A stretch of DNA of 64,000 bases from Chamaelirium japonicum (Eukaryota; Streptophyta; Magnoliopsida; Liliales; Melanthiaceae), in NCBI GenBank assembly GCA_947650365.1, contig OX393549.1, positions 90,256,039-90,320,038 on the forward strand, read 5' to 3'. This document shows positions 47,814 to 58,737 of the stretch, one piece after another. The notes below the pieces were generated by a model that made no database searches, was not told the origin of the DNA, and worked only from the letters and a program-made list of their open reading frames with translations. Position numbers and translations under genes: made by a program. Position 1 is the first letter of the stretch, and each line of letters opens with the position of its first letter.

Positions 47814-47834
47814 AACTCCCAACCAAACGCGACC
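46822..47834. mobile_element. PIF/Harbinger-like (Tourist-type) element
   Basis: The left end GACCGCGTTTGGCTT and the right end (read back GGTCGCGTTTGGTTGG) are inverted. The trinucleotide TAA flanks both sides (46819-46821 and 47835-47837), as in PIF/Harbinger. Just inside the ends lie a 31-G run (46856-46886) and a 25-C run (47779-47803), themselves complementary. The interior holds the 28-bp array listed next. No transposase is encoded. Confidence 0.7.
47195..47478 (+). repeat. 28-bp tandem array, about ten copies
   Basis: The unit is about CCCACATCAGATATGCCTAA plus AACCAGAG. Copies start at 47195, 47224, 47252 and onwards. Copies differ by a few substitutions each (TTTGCC for TATGCC, for example), so the array is not recent. 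Confidence 0.8.
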
Positions 47835-47837
47835 TAA

Positions 47838-48726
47838 GAGTTTGCCGAAGCCCGATACGTCCCCATCACGTCTGCAAGCATATGTCCATGGTTTCAAAAC
47901 TCAATCGATACTGAGTTAGTTTTTCATTGATCGAAGCGAGACATTGACCAGTACTGATACTTAGCTCATACTTGTCCGTATCTGCTGAGTCAACCCTGTA
48001 TCGGCCGACACAACCGAGCCGTATCGTCTGGGTTCAGCAAAATTTTCTTTTAATGTTTTATCAAAAAACGCTGAAACTGATCCGTATCGAACCGACCGAT
48101 ACTGAGTCAACTCGGTCGAGCTGACTTGGTGTGGTCCAGGCCGATACCACAATCCATACCCGATTTTATAACCAGTCTAATCCATGCTAGCTGTGTTTTT
48201 TTTTCCCAAAGATTCTTTGCCTATCATCTGTAAATTATATATCATAGATCAAAAAAATCTAGCTTGCCCTGTTGTCATCTTTGTTCCATTTCAAAAAAAA
48301 ATATTAATTTGATGTCTACTCAAAAAATAATAAAATAAAAACATTATGATTTTAATGGAACTACAGTTGATCTTGATGGAACAAGAGTAGTTCGAAAGTG
48401 CAGACATGAAAGTAGAAGATCTTGGATATTAACTTATTAAGGTATGATTGAAAGGAAATCAGAGAGAAAGAAAATAAAATTAGGGGTTTTTTTGCATATA
48501 AGCCCCTGAAAATAGGTTAATTGCATAACAACCCTTGAAAGCTTTATATTTATATATCAATCCCTAAAAATTAGTTTGCGAGTGCAGATCGACCTCTCAG
48601 GTTAACTAACATCTATTTGGGTGGAATATTTCTGGTATACTGACACAAATGGTATACTAACCTTCGATTTGAAATGCCCACCAGTGCGGAACACGGATCC
48701 GACCATCCATGCAACTCCTGACATAA
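47838..48726. other. intergenic; diverged repeat fragments
   Basis: 47887-48177 is rich in ATACTGAGTCAAC and CCGATAC words and may be a worn hAT-type MITE (ends ATGGTTTCAAAACTC and, read back, CTGGTTATAAAATCGG). Near 48487-48600 one arm of a foldback MITE like 22890-23478 is present (GCATATAAGCCCCTGAAAA). No gene seen. Confidence 0.4.
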
Positions 48727-48954
48727 CGCTCTGTTTGGTTCCCCACGGTTCCTACTACATCGTGCAGTGGGGTTGGTACGCGTGTAGTCGGAACACAGTT
48801 TTCCGCTGCGTGTTCCAACTGTCGGGTTTTTTTTTTTAAATGGATGCGTGGTAGTTCGAACTGCACGAGTTGGACAGGACTACACGGAACCAAACAGACG
48901 CGATCTTGCGGTGTTGGCCTGTGCGTTACAACTGCACGGAACCAAACAGGCTCG
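48727..48954. mobile_element. Tourist-like MITE
   Basis: The ends CGCTCTGTTTGGTTCC and (read back) CGAGCCTGTTTGGTTCCG are inverted, with TAA on both sides (48724-48726 and 48955-48957). 228 bp, non-coding. Confidence 0.7.
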
Positions 48955-49265
48955 TAAACACTAGTCGGACATGCCATGACTAACATCATGATGGATGAAG
49001 TAATAAGATCCGAAAGTCCTACATGGACATCCAATGCAGCGGGTTCGGATCCTAGGACTTTCCATAATTATTAGCACAAGATCACAGCAGTAACTTGTTG
49101 AAACCGGTCGCACTCCAACCACAGCCTGATCACTCATTTAGTCTCCCAGCAAGAAAAAAAAAAAAAGCACAAAGCTACACCACCCAATCAGACAGCGACA
49201 ACTCGGCCACAACCTACCCAAAGTGCCGTGTCACACCTGTCGCACTCCCATTCGCTGCCTGATGC

Positions 49266-49271
49266 CACGTG
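49266..49271 (+). promoter_or_regulatory. G-box (CACGTG) upstream of the HIPP gene
   Basis: A palindromic CACGTG in the context GCCACGTGCC lies about 425 bp upstream of the TATA box. Such motifs bind bZIP and bHLH factors in plants. Its use here is inference. Confidence 0.4.
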
Positions 49272-49691
49272 CCCTCTACAGTGTCTGGAATCCTTGGGTT
49301 TCCTTTGCACGGACCACCCCCCCCTTGCTTTCTACCAAGGAACAAGTCCTATATCTTTCTCACTGCATGCTCCAATGAGTCCTTTTTACTGTTCCAACAT
49401 CTTTCTTGAGCCTGAAGCATTGAGTTCTCCACTCTCACACACAATCCTTGAGGCCTCAGCACACCAAGTTCTTGCGGCACCCAAACCCTCACCCCACTCA
49501 TTGGCCAGCCTGGTCCCACCCCATGCATGGCCCACATGTCTCTGGGTGCATCAACCCCCCATGCATTTTCATATGTGAAGGCATGCAGGAAACCCTACAG
49601 CAGTGCTTTCCTTCTTTATTGGTTTGCTTTTAACTTTGGGAGGTGAGGAATTCCTGTGTTTGGCCCAATGCCCTTTACCAAGAGGGCCTCT

Positions 49692-49699
49692 CTATATAA
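49692..49699 (+). promoter_or_regulatory. TATA box of the HIPP gene
   Basis: CTATATAAG lies about 365 bp before the start codon, so transcription should begin near 49725. The leader that follows has GA repeats and no upstream ATG. A 5' leader intron is possible (AAGGTATATC near 49786 to TTTTTCTCAG near 50045). Confidence 0.65.
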
Positions 49700-50059
49700 G
49701 AAGGGTTTGAGGGGGGGAGGCAAAGGTGCAGTAAGAGAGAGGTAAGAGAGAGAAACGAAGGGGGCTGTGTTGAGGGAAGGGAAGGTATATCTCTTGGAAG
49801 CTTCTTGCAACTTCTGAAGAAGAAGAAGAAGCCCACCCTACATCAAGGATCTTGATAAAACCCTAGACCCATCTCTCTGTTTCTTGATCAAGAAACAAAA
49901 CCTTTGCTGAGGATCTCTCTCTGTTCTTTCTCACCCATCAACCCTCTGAGCTCCTTCAAGCCTGCATTGCTCATTGTCCACTTCTAAGACATCTTCTCCC
50001 TCTTTTAGCCCATTGGTAGTCCTCCCTTTCTTTTGTTTTTCTCAGAAGCTCCACTAACC

Positions 50060-50211
50060 ATGGGAGGCACCCTTGAGTACCTCTCTGGGTTGTTGGGCAG
50101 TGGCCACAGGAAGAAGAGGAAGCAGTTTCAGACTGTGGAACTCAAGGTCAGGATGGACTGTGAGGGCTGTGAGCTCAAGGTGAAGAAAGCCCTCTCCTCC
50201 ATGAAAGGTCA

Positions 50212-50281
<70 letters not shown>

Positions 50282-50608
50282 ACACGTGTATGTGGGGGTC
50301 CATTTGCAGGAGTTCAATCAGTGGAGATCAACAGGAAGCAGCAGAAGGTGAGTGTGAGTGGGTATGTGGAGCCCAACAAGGTGCTGAAGAGGGCCCAGTC
50401 CACAGGGAAGAAGGCTGAGCTGTGGCCCTATGTGCCCTACAGCATGGTGAGCCACCCCTACACTGCAGGGGCCTATGACAAGAGGGCACCCCCTGGGTAT
50501 GTCAGGTATGTGGAGGCTGTTGCAGTCCCCTCCCAGGCTTCCAGGCAGGAGGACCAGCTCACCAACCTCTTCAGTGATGACAACCCAAATGCCTGCTCCA
50601 TCATGTGA
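50060..50608 (+). CDS. heavy metal-associated isoprenylated plant protein, HIPP23-like
   Basis: Two exons, 50060-50207 and 50310-50608, encode 148 residues. Residues 1-25 are basic (GHRKKRKQ). An HMA domain follows at about 26-90, with the metal-binding loop MDCEGC. Then come GYVEPNKVLKRAQSTGKKAE, the family blocks WPYVPYSMV and YDKRAPPGYV, and the C-terminus FSDDNPNACSIM. The last four residues CSIM are a farnesylation CaaX box. Length and order match Arabidopsis HIPP23. These proteins bind heavy metals and attach to membranes through the prenyl group. The start is the ATG in ACCATGGG; an upstream in-frame TTG at 50033 is not used. The 102-bp intron is mostly CT repeat and in frame, so retention would add 34 residues inside the HMA domain. 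No defect is visible. Confidence 0.92.
50217..50280 (+). repeat. (CT)32 microsatellite inside the HIPP intron
   Basis: 64 of the 102 intron bases are a pure CT run, between a GTCAGC donor and a TTTGCAG acceptor. It doubles as an extreme pyrimidine tract and is likely to vary in length between individuals. Confidence 0.9.
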
Positions 50609-50745
50609 GCAACTTCCTGTGGTTGTAGAGAGAGAAAAAAAAATGGGGAAGGGGATCACTGGTTTTGCTAGTCCTATGTATTGAGCTGGAGAGAGGTGGG
50701 TTACAAGAGTTGCAGCCTTGAAGGATGTAAGGGTTTTACTTTTTA

Positions 50746-50979
50746 TGGGTAAATTACATAAACCTCCGAAACGATTTCCCATTTTCATGTTACCTCCTGA
50801 ACTAAAAAGCTAACTTAATCCCCCTACTTCAGTTTCTGCGTCTAATGGTAAATGATCATGTTTTCCATCAATAGTTTACCTCCCTACATGGTCGGGGGCT
50901 ATTTTGTTAGGTTTCTTAGTTCAGGGTGCAATATGAAAAGGGGGTAATAATAGTTCCAGGGGTCTCATGTAATTTCCCA
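50746..50979. mobile_element. palindromic MITE (TGGGTAAATTAC family) just downstream of the HIPP gene
   Basis: The left arm TGGGTAAATTACATAAACC and the right arm (read back TGGGAAATTACATGAG) are inverted, with TTTCATGTTACC mirrored by its counterpart inside. It starts 138 bp after the HIPP stop codon and probably lies within its 3' untranslated region. Same family as 3491-3748. Confidence 0.7.
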
Positions 50980-51486
50980 TATTTCAAGTTTCTTAGAGAG
51001 GTTGAAGTGAAGACAAGTCTCACACCAGGGAACAGATGGAGATGGGGATGGGGATGTTTTGGGGTTTTTTGTTTTGTTTTGGAGATGAGATGTTGGTTGT
51101 TATGGAGCATTATGTATTATCTAATGAGTTCATTGTCCTTATATGTATGAGTATGCACTTCCTTTTTCTTTCCAATTTGGTTTCAGTCCCTGCTGTCACA
51201 TGTCATGTAGACTGGGTGCATGTCTAATGGAGCAGAGGACTCCAGAATTAAAGTACAGGTGTTGTCTGCAGAATAAACATCACATAAGAAGGGATTAGGG
51301 ACTCTCCCTGTAATAATCTACTCTTAATCTATGTTATAATTGGTTTTCAATGGCTTAATGGTACATAATAAAGTCAGGCAGTACATGGAAATGGAGCGTC
51401 TCATACATTTATATAACATGCTACAACTGTTCCCAAGTTGACTAGGACAAAAAGGCAGAGGATAAATCTAGCTGTTGATCAAGATC

Positions 51487-51539
<53 letters not shown>

Positions 51540-52619
51540 CTCCTGTGTGTGAATATGGCTCTATCATAAATCCTATTAAAAACCTACTATAAAGATATTG
51601 AAAACTGGGGCATTTGACGAGAGCGGAACATGTAAGAATTTTCTCTAGCAAGGAATCCTCGGCGGATGTGTTATGGAACAACATTATAACTCTAGCTAAA
51701 AGCTGGTCAAGCGGTTGTCATTCAGACGCTCCAAGGAGATAAGCTCTATCCTTTGTAATTTTTAATTTATCTTATTATTAATAAATTAGCTTGGGGTATG
51801 GCTTAAACCCATCCAATCCCACTTGGAGAGGAATTGCTAAAAAAAAAATTTTAAACCTACTATAAAGATGATAAATACCTATTCAATGACATTTAATATT
51901 AATTAGTACTTTTTTGAAGGTTAATTAGTACTCTCTCTCTCTCTCTCTCTAACAAGTTAATCACACCTCGACTAAGTGCCGATGGGCACGGGCATTTACT
52001 AGTTGAATAACAAAATACGACTGGTATAACCTATTCATACACAGACATGCAGACAACTATGTACATATTTAAGCTTCCATACCAATCGACCATGTTACCA
52101 ATTCGGCGTTTTTTGAAAAAAAGAAAAAAAAAAGGCGTTAAAAACATGGCTTATTGTTGTGATGTTTATTACACAACTTATTTCCGATTTATGTGTAAAA
52201 GCCATAATTTTTTAAAAAAACCACGATTTTCATGTTTTAACCCCAAATTACGTGTTTTAATCCTGATTAAACATGTTTAATCCCGTCGTATACCACTCAC
52301 AAAATTTGTTGAAACATCATTATATAAATCTAAAAACTTTCACTGTTTTTTCCTCACTCTTTTCCGACTTTCACGACCTTTTCCTATTTTTTCTGACCCT
52401 GGCCGATTTTTCCCCGACTTTCGACTTGGTAACTTCAACCATCTGAAAACATTTTAATGGGTAAGAGACCCATGTGATACAAACACAAGATAGCTCCATT
52501 CTGAAGATAGTTTCACTAATTAAATACTGAATAAGAATAAAATTTATGCATTCAGCAACTTCAATTGGAAATCTAGCTTAAATTGCAAAAATCATCGAAC
52601 GGTAACAGGTATTGAATTA
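50980..52619. other. 3' flank of the HIPP gene and intergenic sequence
   Basis: Candidate polyadenylation signals AATAAA lie near 51272 and 51367. A (GA)n of about 49 bp lies at 51489-51537 and a (CT)n of 20 bp at 51931-51950. Repeated TTTTCCGACTTT-like words occur near 52340-52430. No gene seen. Confidence 0.5.
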
Positions 52620-52779
52620 TTAATATATATACATTGTAAGGGAACAAACAATAACTGACCAAGGGGAGAGCTGTGTATAAAACCAACTAGCAACTGATCC
52701 AAACTGTAAACAATTGCAGTTATAAGGAGTCGAAACATTTATGTAGTACATGATAAGATCATAATACGCCATAGATGAT

Positions 52780-53220
52780 TTTCGACTAACCTTAAGATCA
52801 ACAATGAAGGAAGGAAGACAACATAGTGCCAATTTTTCTGCTTCTGTTGGTGCCAAGAATTTCACTCTCGCGAGAATTTTGTGCTGTGTCCAACACCAAA
52901 GGCACTGCGTTCTGGTCCCTACATAGCATCCAAGTCTGGAGTAGACCTGCTTGCAATTGATGGCTCTTGATCTGCCCTAACTATCAGCACCAGCACATTT
53001 GTTGAATGATAGCTTGTACGGTCCTGAAAGTTGAAGTCATAGATCAGAATCATTACATAACTACTTTCAGAGAAAAGGATAATCTCACATTCGAATCATT
53101 GCTCTGGTCTCTTGGCTCACCCAATATCAGAAGTTCATCCGTGTTCAATATTCACTTGTAAATTCCAACGAAAAGGATGTCATAAAGAAGGGTTGCATTG
53201 CCAGGAATGTTGCAGTCACC
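52780..53220 (-). pseudogene. possible exon remnants on the minus strand, one FKBP-like
   Basis: After an acceptor-like TTTCCGCAG (minus strand, at 53221), 53152-53219 reads DCNIPGNATLLYDILFVGIYK and a stop. It resembles the last exon of FKBP-type prolyl isomerases (GGxIPxNATLxFDxELV). Lower down, 52914-53017 reads DRTSYHSTNVLVLIV and onwards to a stop, and 52792-52865 reads KFLAPTEAEKLALCC; neither is recognised. No upstream FKBP exon is visible, so this may be a gene fragment or the end of a gene cut off by later insertions. Confidence 0.35.
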
Positions 53221-53599
53221 TGCGGAAACCCCATCATTCGGATTTAGTTTGGAACTCATGCCAACAATATTACCACATATTGAGGTACTTGTATTGAACA
53301 TCCTCAGTTTCACACATCAAAGAGGTATATAAAAAATTCATGAGTCATGTCGGGTGATCTGAAAATTTATTCCAGTTGTTGCTGCATATTGCTAGGCTGG
53401 GAAGTGTTGGTTCATTTTGTTGGGATTCACTCACTGTACAGAAACAAGAAATCATAAATTCCTTCTTTGAAGATCTCTTAACCTCAGGTAGCGAACCCGA
53501 CTTTTGCTAACCCACAATTTGGATCTTTTCAAGAAATTCTCTAGGCCTTTCACCCTGGGACCTCGTACCCAATCTTGTTCCTTCCAGGATTTTGTGATA

Positions 53600-54258
53600 A
53601 CATATGGAGCCTACCCTTACTGTGCCTGCTGAATGTCAGACGCTTGGGCACCGACACGCCGCACATGGTGTGTAGGGCGAAGTCGAAAATTAGAGGAATC
53701 TCTGGGAGTCGGGATACAAGGCGGGTGCCCGGGCGAAATCTGTTGGTGCCCAGGAGAACCCAACTTGAAAATGGAAGCCGGTACTGTGCGAGTGGCGTCT
53801 AAGCGAAACCAACTTCTCGCAATACATCGGCCCATAGGGGGTTGGTGCCCGAGCGCCCCCGGTGCCAAAAGTTCATACCGACGTTTTAGGGTTTGGTATA
53901 TATAGGCTTTCAAGCCGTTATGTGCACAAGTATTGTAAGACGATCAATGAGGGTTTTCCATTAGCAATGAGAGGCATAGAGATTAAGAATATCTTGGAGA
54001 GATCGTTGGTGTGAGTGATTCAACTGTAAGATCGAGAAGGAGACTTGTTCCTTCCGATCATGATTCTCAAGATAGTGAAGTGCAGGTTCTCGAGGCTGGA
54101 CATGGACAAGTTTTGCCGAACCAGGATAAATTTATATCGTCTATTTTACTTTTCCGCACATATACTCTTGTTGGATGTTTTCTTCCATCAATTGCTAGAT
54201 ACTAGGCTGTGTCGTATTCACAACTTTTTCAACCCAAGAAATGCAACCCTACTATAAC
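53600..54258 (+). mobile_element. possible Copia-type LTR remnant
   Basis: The segment has a TATATATAGG box near 53898, then AAGCCGTTATGTGCAC and ATTGTAAGACGATCAATGAG, typical of transcribed LTR parts. It ends TATAACATTTGG, which resembles an LTR end followed by a worn tRNA-Met primer site. No second LTR and no coding part are seen. The call rests on composition only. Confidence 0.35.
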
Positions 54259-54274
54259 ATTTGGAAGTAATACC

Positions 54275-55262
54275 TGTTGGGGGAAAATTTTGCTGGCTCG
54301 GGTGCTCGACCTTTATAGACCTTTTGCAGACCGCCAGAGTCTGACATGTGACCGCTCTTTCCCGCACCTTCTACACCTTCACGTGTCAGCCCACATGGGC
54401 TCTTTAATGGCCTTTGTCATTTAGCTTGCCAGGCGGTGGCGGTCTAGTCCAGGTAGATGTTCTGGAAGGCTCTAGTCTGGAGCGTTCTAAACCGACCTTG
54501 GCCGGCGAATGTGGCTCGCAATCGTCCACGTAGTTCCACGGGGGTGGTGACATTTATCGATTTGTTACCGTCTTACTGTAGGCGACCCCCATGGGCAAGT
54601 AGGCGAGCTCCTTTGCTGTTACGTGATCAGGCGAGCCAATCGCGAGCTAACTGGGCGAGCTCCCGGGCGAGCTGTGGGTGTTGAATCTTTTTAGGGGTTC
54701 TTTAAGCTATACCAAGGGCGACCTCTTCCGAGTGCGAGCCGATCGCGTGCGGTTAGGGCAAGCTACCGAAAGAGCTGTGGGCGTTAGCCAGGGGCGACCT
54801 CTTCCGCATGAGAGCCGATCGCGTGCGGTCAGAACGAGCTCCCGTGCGAGCTGTGGGCGTCAGCTAGGGGCGACCTCTTTCGCGTGGGAGCCGATTGCAT
54901 GCGGTCAGGGCGAGCTATAGTGGATCTCACATCATTCAGTGGGGCAAAAGATGAGTTCTTGAAAGAGGGCACCTCACGAGCGAACTGAACGCGTGCGAGG
55001 TGTTTCTAAAGGCAGATCTTGGCTTCTTTGAGAGTGTTCTTTGAACTCCAAGACCTACTCTGGTCATAATGTTGCTTACCCAAAAATCGGGGTTGGCCTT
55101 GAATCTCAAGCGCACTCCGGGGGGGGGGGGGCTATTTCCTTGGCTACCCAAGGTGTGCCTAAAGACAAGGGTGATCTCCATGAGAACTTCTGTCGTCTCG
55201 TTGTGTCCTCCTTACTGCTGTCACGTGGATGACAAGCCGGTGACATTTTTTGGCAACATCAT
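54275..55262 (-). mobile_element. 3' LTR of the second non-coding element
   Basis: About 988 bp, on the plus strand TGTTGGGGGAAAATTTTG to GGCAACATCA, hence TG..CA. Just beyond it, TTACCCCCCTCCT is the complement of a polypurine tract. The LTR contains three units of a 76-bp repeat (54716, 54792, 54868, each starting GGGCGACCTCTT). Confidence 0.7.
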
Positions 55263-55739
55263 TACCCCCCTCCTGATCCGATTCATCCCCACCGTTTGCT
55301 CTGTTCCCCTCTCAAAGACCCAACCCCACACCTCTTATGCAAAAAAACCCCTCCCACAAATATCTCTCTCCTAAAAATCCTCCCTCTTGTCCTCTTCCCT
55401 CTCTTGTCACCTTCCTTTTTTCGTCCTCTTCCCCAAATATCTCAATCAAATGGGAGGCCCACAAGCGTCCTTGATCGGATGGTCATGATGCTTCGCCGCA
55501 CAAATCAACGTTGCCGGCTCACAAAGAAGCTGATCGGAAGAGGCGGCCTGAGCCGAGTAAGGCGGGAAGTAGCTCGAGCCTTGAGCTCACTACATTGAAC
55601 GATGGCGGAGTGTCCAGGCATGCTCGATGACCTGAGCCCGCATCTAATGGCCGAGATCGCTCTTTCGAGCTACCGAGGCCGCTCAGGGTGCACCCAACAA
55701 TGAAGGCAACCCCTAGGGGGACCCTGATGTCTCCACGCG

Positions 55740-55812
55740 TTGCCTCCCGTTACTGCCACGTGGGCAACAAGCTGGTGACAATTTTGGCACCATCATTACC
55801 CCTTCCTGAGGG
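55740..55812 (-). mobile_element. extra LTR-end copy
   Basis: GTGACAATTTTGGCACCATCA followed by TTACCCCTTCCT repeats the end of the LTR at 55205-55275 in diverged form, 530 bp further on. It suggests a second, related element whose LTR end is interleaved here. Confidence 0.5.
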
Positions 55813-55924
55813 GGCGGTTGGGTAAAGCTCCGCTCGCTCAGGAGCCTAGCGTCGTTGTCCACGTAGGCCAGTTTGATCCTTCTGTCTACTGACCAGCTCC
55901 AGCTAAACTGCATTCCATTCTGCG

Positions 55925-57180
55925 AAGCGGCTATATAGTGACATTTGGCTGCGTAAGGTGTCTCTGCCGCGTCTGTTCGTGATGTCATCAGGTCGCTCAA
56001 CGAACTAACCTGCGTGACGTCAAGCCGCGTAAAATGTCTCCGCTGCGTCTGCTCGTGATGTCACCAGGCCGCTCGACGAGCTAACTTGCGTGGCATCAGG
56101 CCGCGTAAAGTATCTATGTCGCGTCTGCCCGTGATGTCACCAGGTCACTCAACGAGCTAATCTGTGTGGCATCAGGCCGCGTAAGGTGTCTCCGCTGCGT
56201 CTGCCAGTGATGTCACCAGGTCGCTCAACGAGCTAACCTGCGTGACATCAAGCCGCGTAAGATGTCTCCGCCGCGTCTAGTCGTGATGTCACTAGGTCGC
56301 TCGACGAACTAACCTACGTAGCATCAGCCCGCGTAAAGTATCTTTGTCGCGTTTGCTCGTGATGTCACCAGGTCGCTCAACGAGCAAAACTACGTGGTAT
56401 CAGGCCGCGTAAGGTGTCTTCGCAGCGTTTGCCCATGATGTCACTAGGTCACTCAACAAGCTAACCTGAGTAGCATCAGGCCGCGTAAGGCGTCTCCATC
56501 GCGTCTGCCCGTGATGTCACCAGGTTGCTGAACGAACAAATCTGCATGACACCAGGCCGTGTAAGGTGTCTCCGTCGCGTCTGCCCGCGATGTTACCAGG
56601 TTGCTGAACGAACAAAATTGCGTGGCACCAGGCCGTGTAAGGTGTCTCCGTCGCGTCTGCCCGTGATGTCACCAAGTCGCTCAATGAGCTAACTTGAGTG
56701 GCATTAGGCTGCGTAAGATGTCTCCGCTGCGTCTGTCTGTGATGTCACCAGGTCACTTAACGAGCTAACCTGCGTGACATCAGGCCACGTAAGGTGTCTC
56801 CATCGCGTCTACCCGTGATCTCATTTGGTCGCTCAACAAGCAAAACTGCGTGGCACCAGACCGCGTAAGGTGTCTCCGCCGTGTCTGCCCATGATGTCAC
56901 AAGGTCGCTCAACGAGCTAACTTGCATGGCATCAGGCCGTGTAAGGTGTCTCCGCCACGTCTGTCCGTGATGTCACTAGGTCGCTCGACGAGCTAAGCTA
57001 CGTGGCACCAGGCCACGTAAGGTGTCTCCACCGCGTCTGCCCGTGATGTCACTAGGTCACTCAACGAGCTAATCTGCGTGACATCAGGCCGCATAAAGTG
57101 TCTCCGCCGCGTCTGCCCGTGATGTCACCATGTCGCTTGACGAGCTAAGCTGCGTGGCATCAGGCCGTGTGTGGTGTTTC
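55925..57180. repeat. 76-bp tandem array, about 16 copies
   Basis: GATGTCACCAGG-type words start at 55981, 56057, 56133, 56209, 56285, 56361 and 56437, every 76 bp, with the last at 57121. Each unit also has CGAGCTAACCTGCGTG and CAGGCCGCGTAAGGTGTCTC. Copies differ by about 10%. Non-coding. Confidence 0.9.
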
Positions 57181-57960
57181 TCCGACGATTTGAGAACTAT
57201 ACCCCGAACAAGGTAGCTAAATCAATAAAAAACAAACGACATCACAAAAAGATCGATATGCATGAAAATTCGATACGTGCAAAATAGTGGGGCCCTATAG
57301 CTCGACGAAAATACAAATCGATAGATAACAGAATTAAAACAAAGCGTAAGGGCCAAAGTGTGGAAGGTCAACGAGTGATAAAAGAATCAAAAGCTAGCTA
57401 TAAGGATCCTCGGAACCCCGATTTTGCTTATCGCATTCGCATGACAGCGGACAGTGGCCTTGTCCCTAGCCTTCGACGTTAGTAGTTCTCGCCAATTTGT
57501 CAAGGTTCGAGGATTACCAATAGCTTCTTGGTCACCTTGCTGGGCTTCCAAGAGCACCCCGGGGATCTTCAGATCACAACCAGCAAGCTCGAAGAACCCC
57601 GGTCTGGCTTAGAGTCCACATAACAGCGGACTACCCTGGCGATCTCAAGGTCGTTCGAAACAGCCATTGAGAACCCCGGTCTGGCTTACTGTCTACTCAA
57701 CGGCGGATTATGGATTTGTACTATCGTACCATTAAGCCCAACGCACGAGCCAAAGTATCTGGACCTTTTGCGTGCGGGCTTACCGCGGGTGCTTGTGCGA
57801 TCTGCGAGACGACTGCAAGTGGCTGGCGATCAGGCTGCAGGTGGTAGATGATTTGCGAGCTGGTTACAGGTAGCAGACGATCTGCGAGCTGGCTGCAGGT
57901 GGAAGTCTGTCTGCGAGTTGGTTGCGGGTGTAGGGCGCTTGATCTTCCGAGTGCAAGCTT
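57181..57960. other. internal spacer of the second non-coding element
   Basis: No gene. A fragment AACCCCGGTCTGGCTTA is repeated near 57595 and 57675, and CTGCAGGTGG-type words near 57835-57900. Confidence 0.5.
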
Positions 57961-58600
57961 TCCGCGAGCGGTGTCGTGCAGCTCGCCTACTTTCAAGGAA
58001 GCTGGGAGACTGTGGATCATCGAACTCTCCCCACTTGTCGGCTTTCCGCTTGTGAGGAGTCCAATATCGGGCTCTATCATGCAGCTCGCATGCTTTCGAG
58101 GTAGCCGGGAGGCTTTGTAGATCATCAGACTGTCCTCACTTGCCGGCTTTCCGCTTGTGAGGAGTCCGCATCGGGTTCTGTCACGCAACTCGCCTGCTCT
58201 CGAGGAGATTGGGAGGCTTTGTGGATCATCGGACTCTCCTCACTTGCCGGCTTTCCGCTTGTGAGGAGTCCGCATCGGGTCCTGTCATGCAGCTCGCCTG
58301 CTTTCGAGGAGGCTGGGAGGCTTTGTGGATCATCGGACTCTCCTCACTTGCCGGCTTTCCGCTTGTGAGGAGTCTGCATCGGGTCCTGTCATGCAGCTCG
58401 CCTGCTTTCGAGGAGGTTGGGAGGTTTTGTGGATCATCGAACTCTCCTTACTTGTCGGCTTTTCGCTTGTGAGGAGTCCGCATTGGGTCCTGTCATGCAG
58501 CTCACCTGCTTTCAAGGAGGCTGGGAGGCTTTGTGGATCATCGGACTCTCCTCACTTGCCGGCTTACCGCTTGTGAGGAGTCCGTATCGGGTTTTCGTGT
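57960..58600. repeat. 104-bp tandem array, about six copies
   Basis: GGATCATCGGACTCTCCTCA and variants start at 58013, 58119, 58223, 58327, 58431 and 58535, spaced 104-106 bp. Each unit includes GCAGCTCGCCTGCTTTCGAG and CGCTTGTGAGGAGTCCGCAT. Both strands show chance reading frames. Confidence 0.85.
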
Positions 58601-58639
58601 GCGAGCTTATCGCGAACAGTGTCATGCTTGAATTCTTCG

Positions 58640-58737
58640 AGTGCGGGATTGCCGCGGGCGCTTGACCCTCTACCTCCTCGTGTCAGCCCACGTGGGTTCT
58701 TAATAGGGCTTGTCGACTTGCTAGCCAAGTGGCGGTC
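58640..58737 (-). mobile_element. diverged third LTR-like segment, left part
   Basis: GTGTCAGCCCACGTGGGTTC and GACTTGCTAGCCAAGTGGCG correspond to the LTR at 54377-54445. The TR-GAG element interrupts it, and it resumes at 61350. It shows that at least two related elements contributed to this region. Confidence 0.5.

Noticed and set aside
49228-49578. 116-codon frame upstream of the HIPP gene
   Set aside because: Lies in the promoter region, has no recognisable domain and is matched by a frame on the other strand.
50033-50608. 191-codon single-exon version of the HIPP protein
   Set aside because: It begins at a TTG and reads through the CT-repeat intron; the ATG at 50060 and the GT-AG junctions give the family-standard 148 residues. 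Retention is kept only as a finding.
57721-58665. Overlapping frames on both strands
   Set aside because: They come from the 104-bp tandem array and repeat the same peptide.
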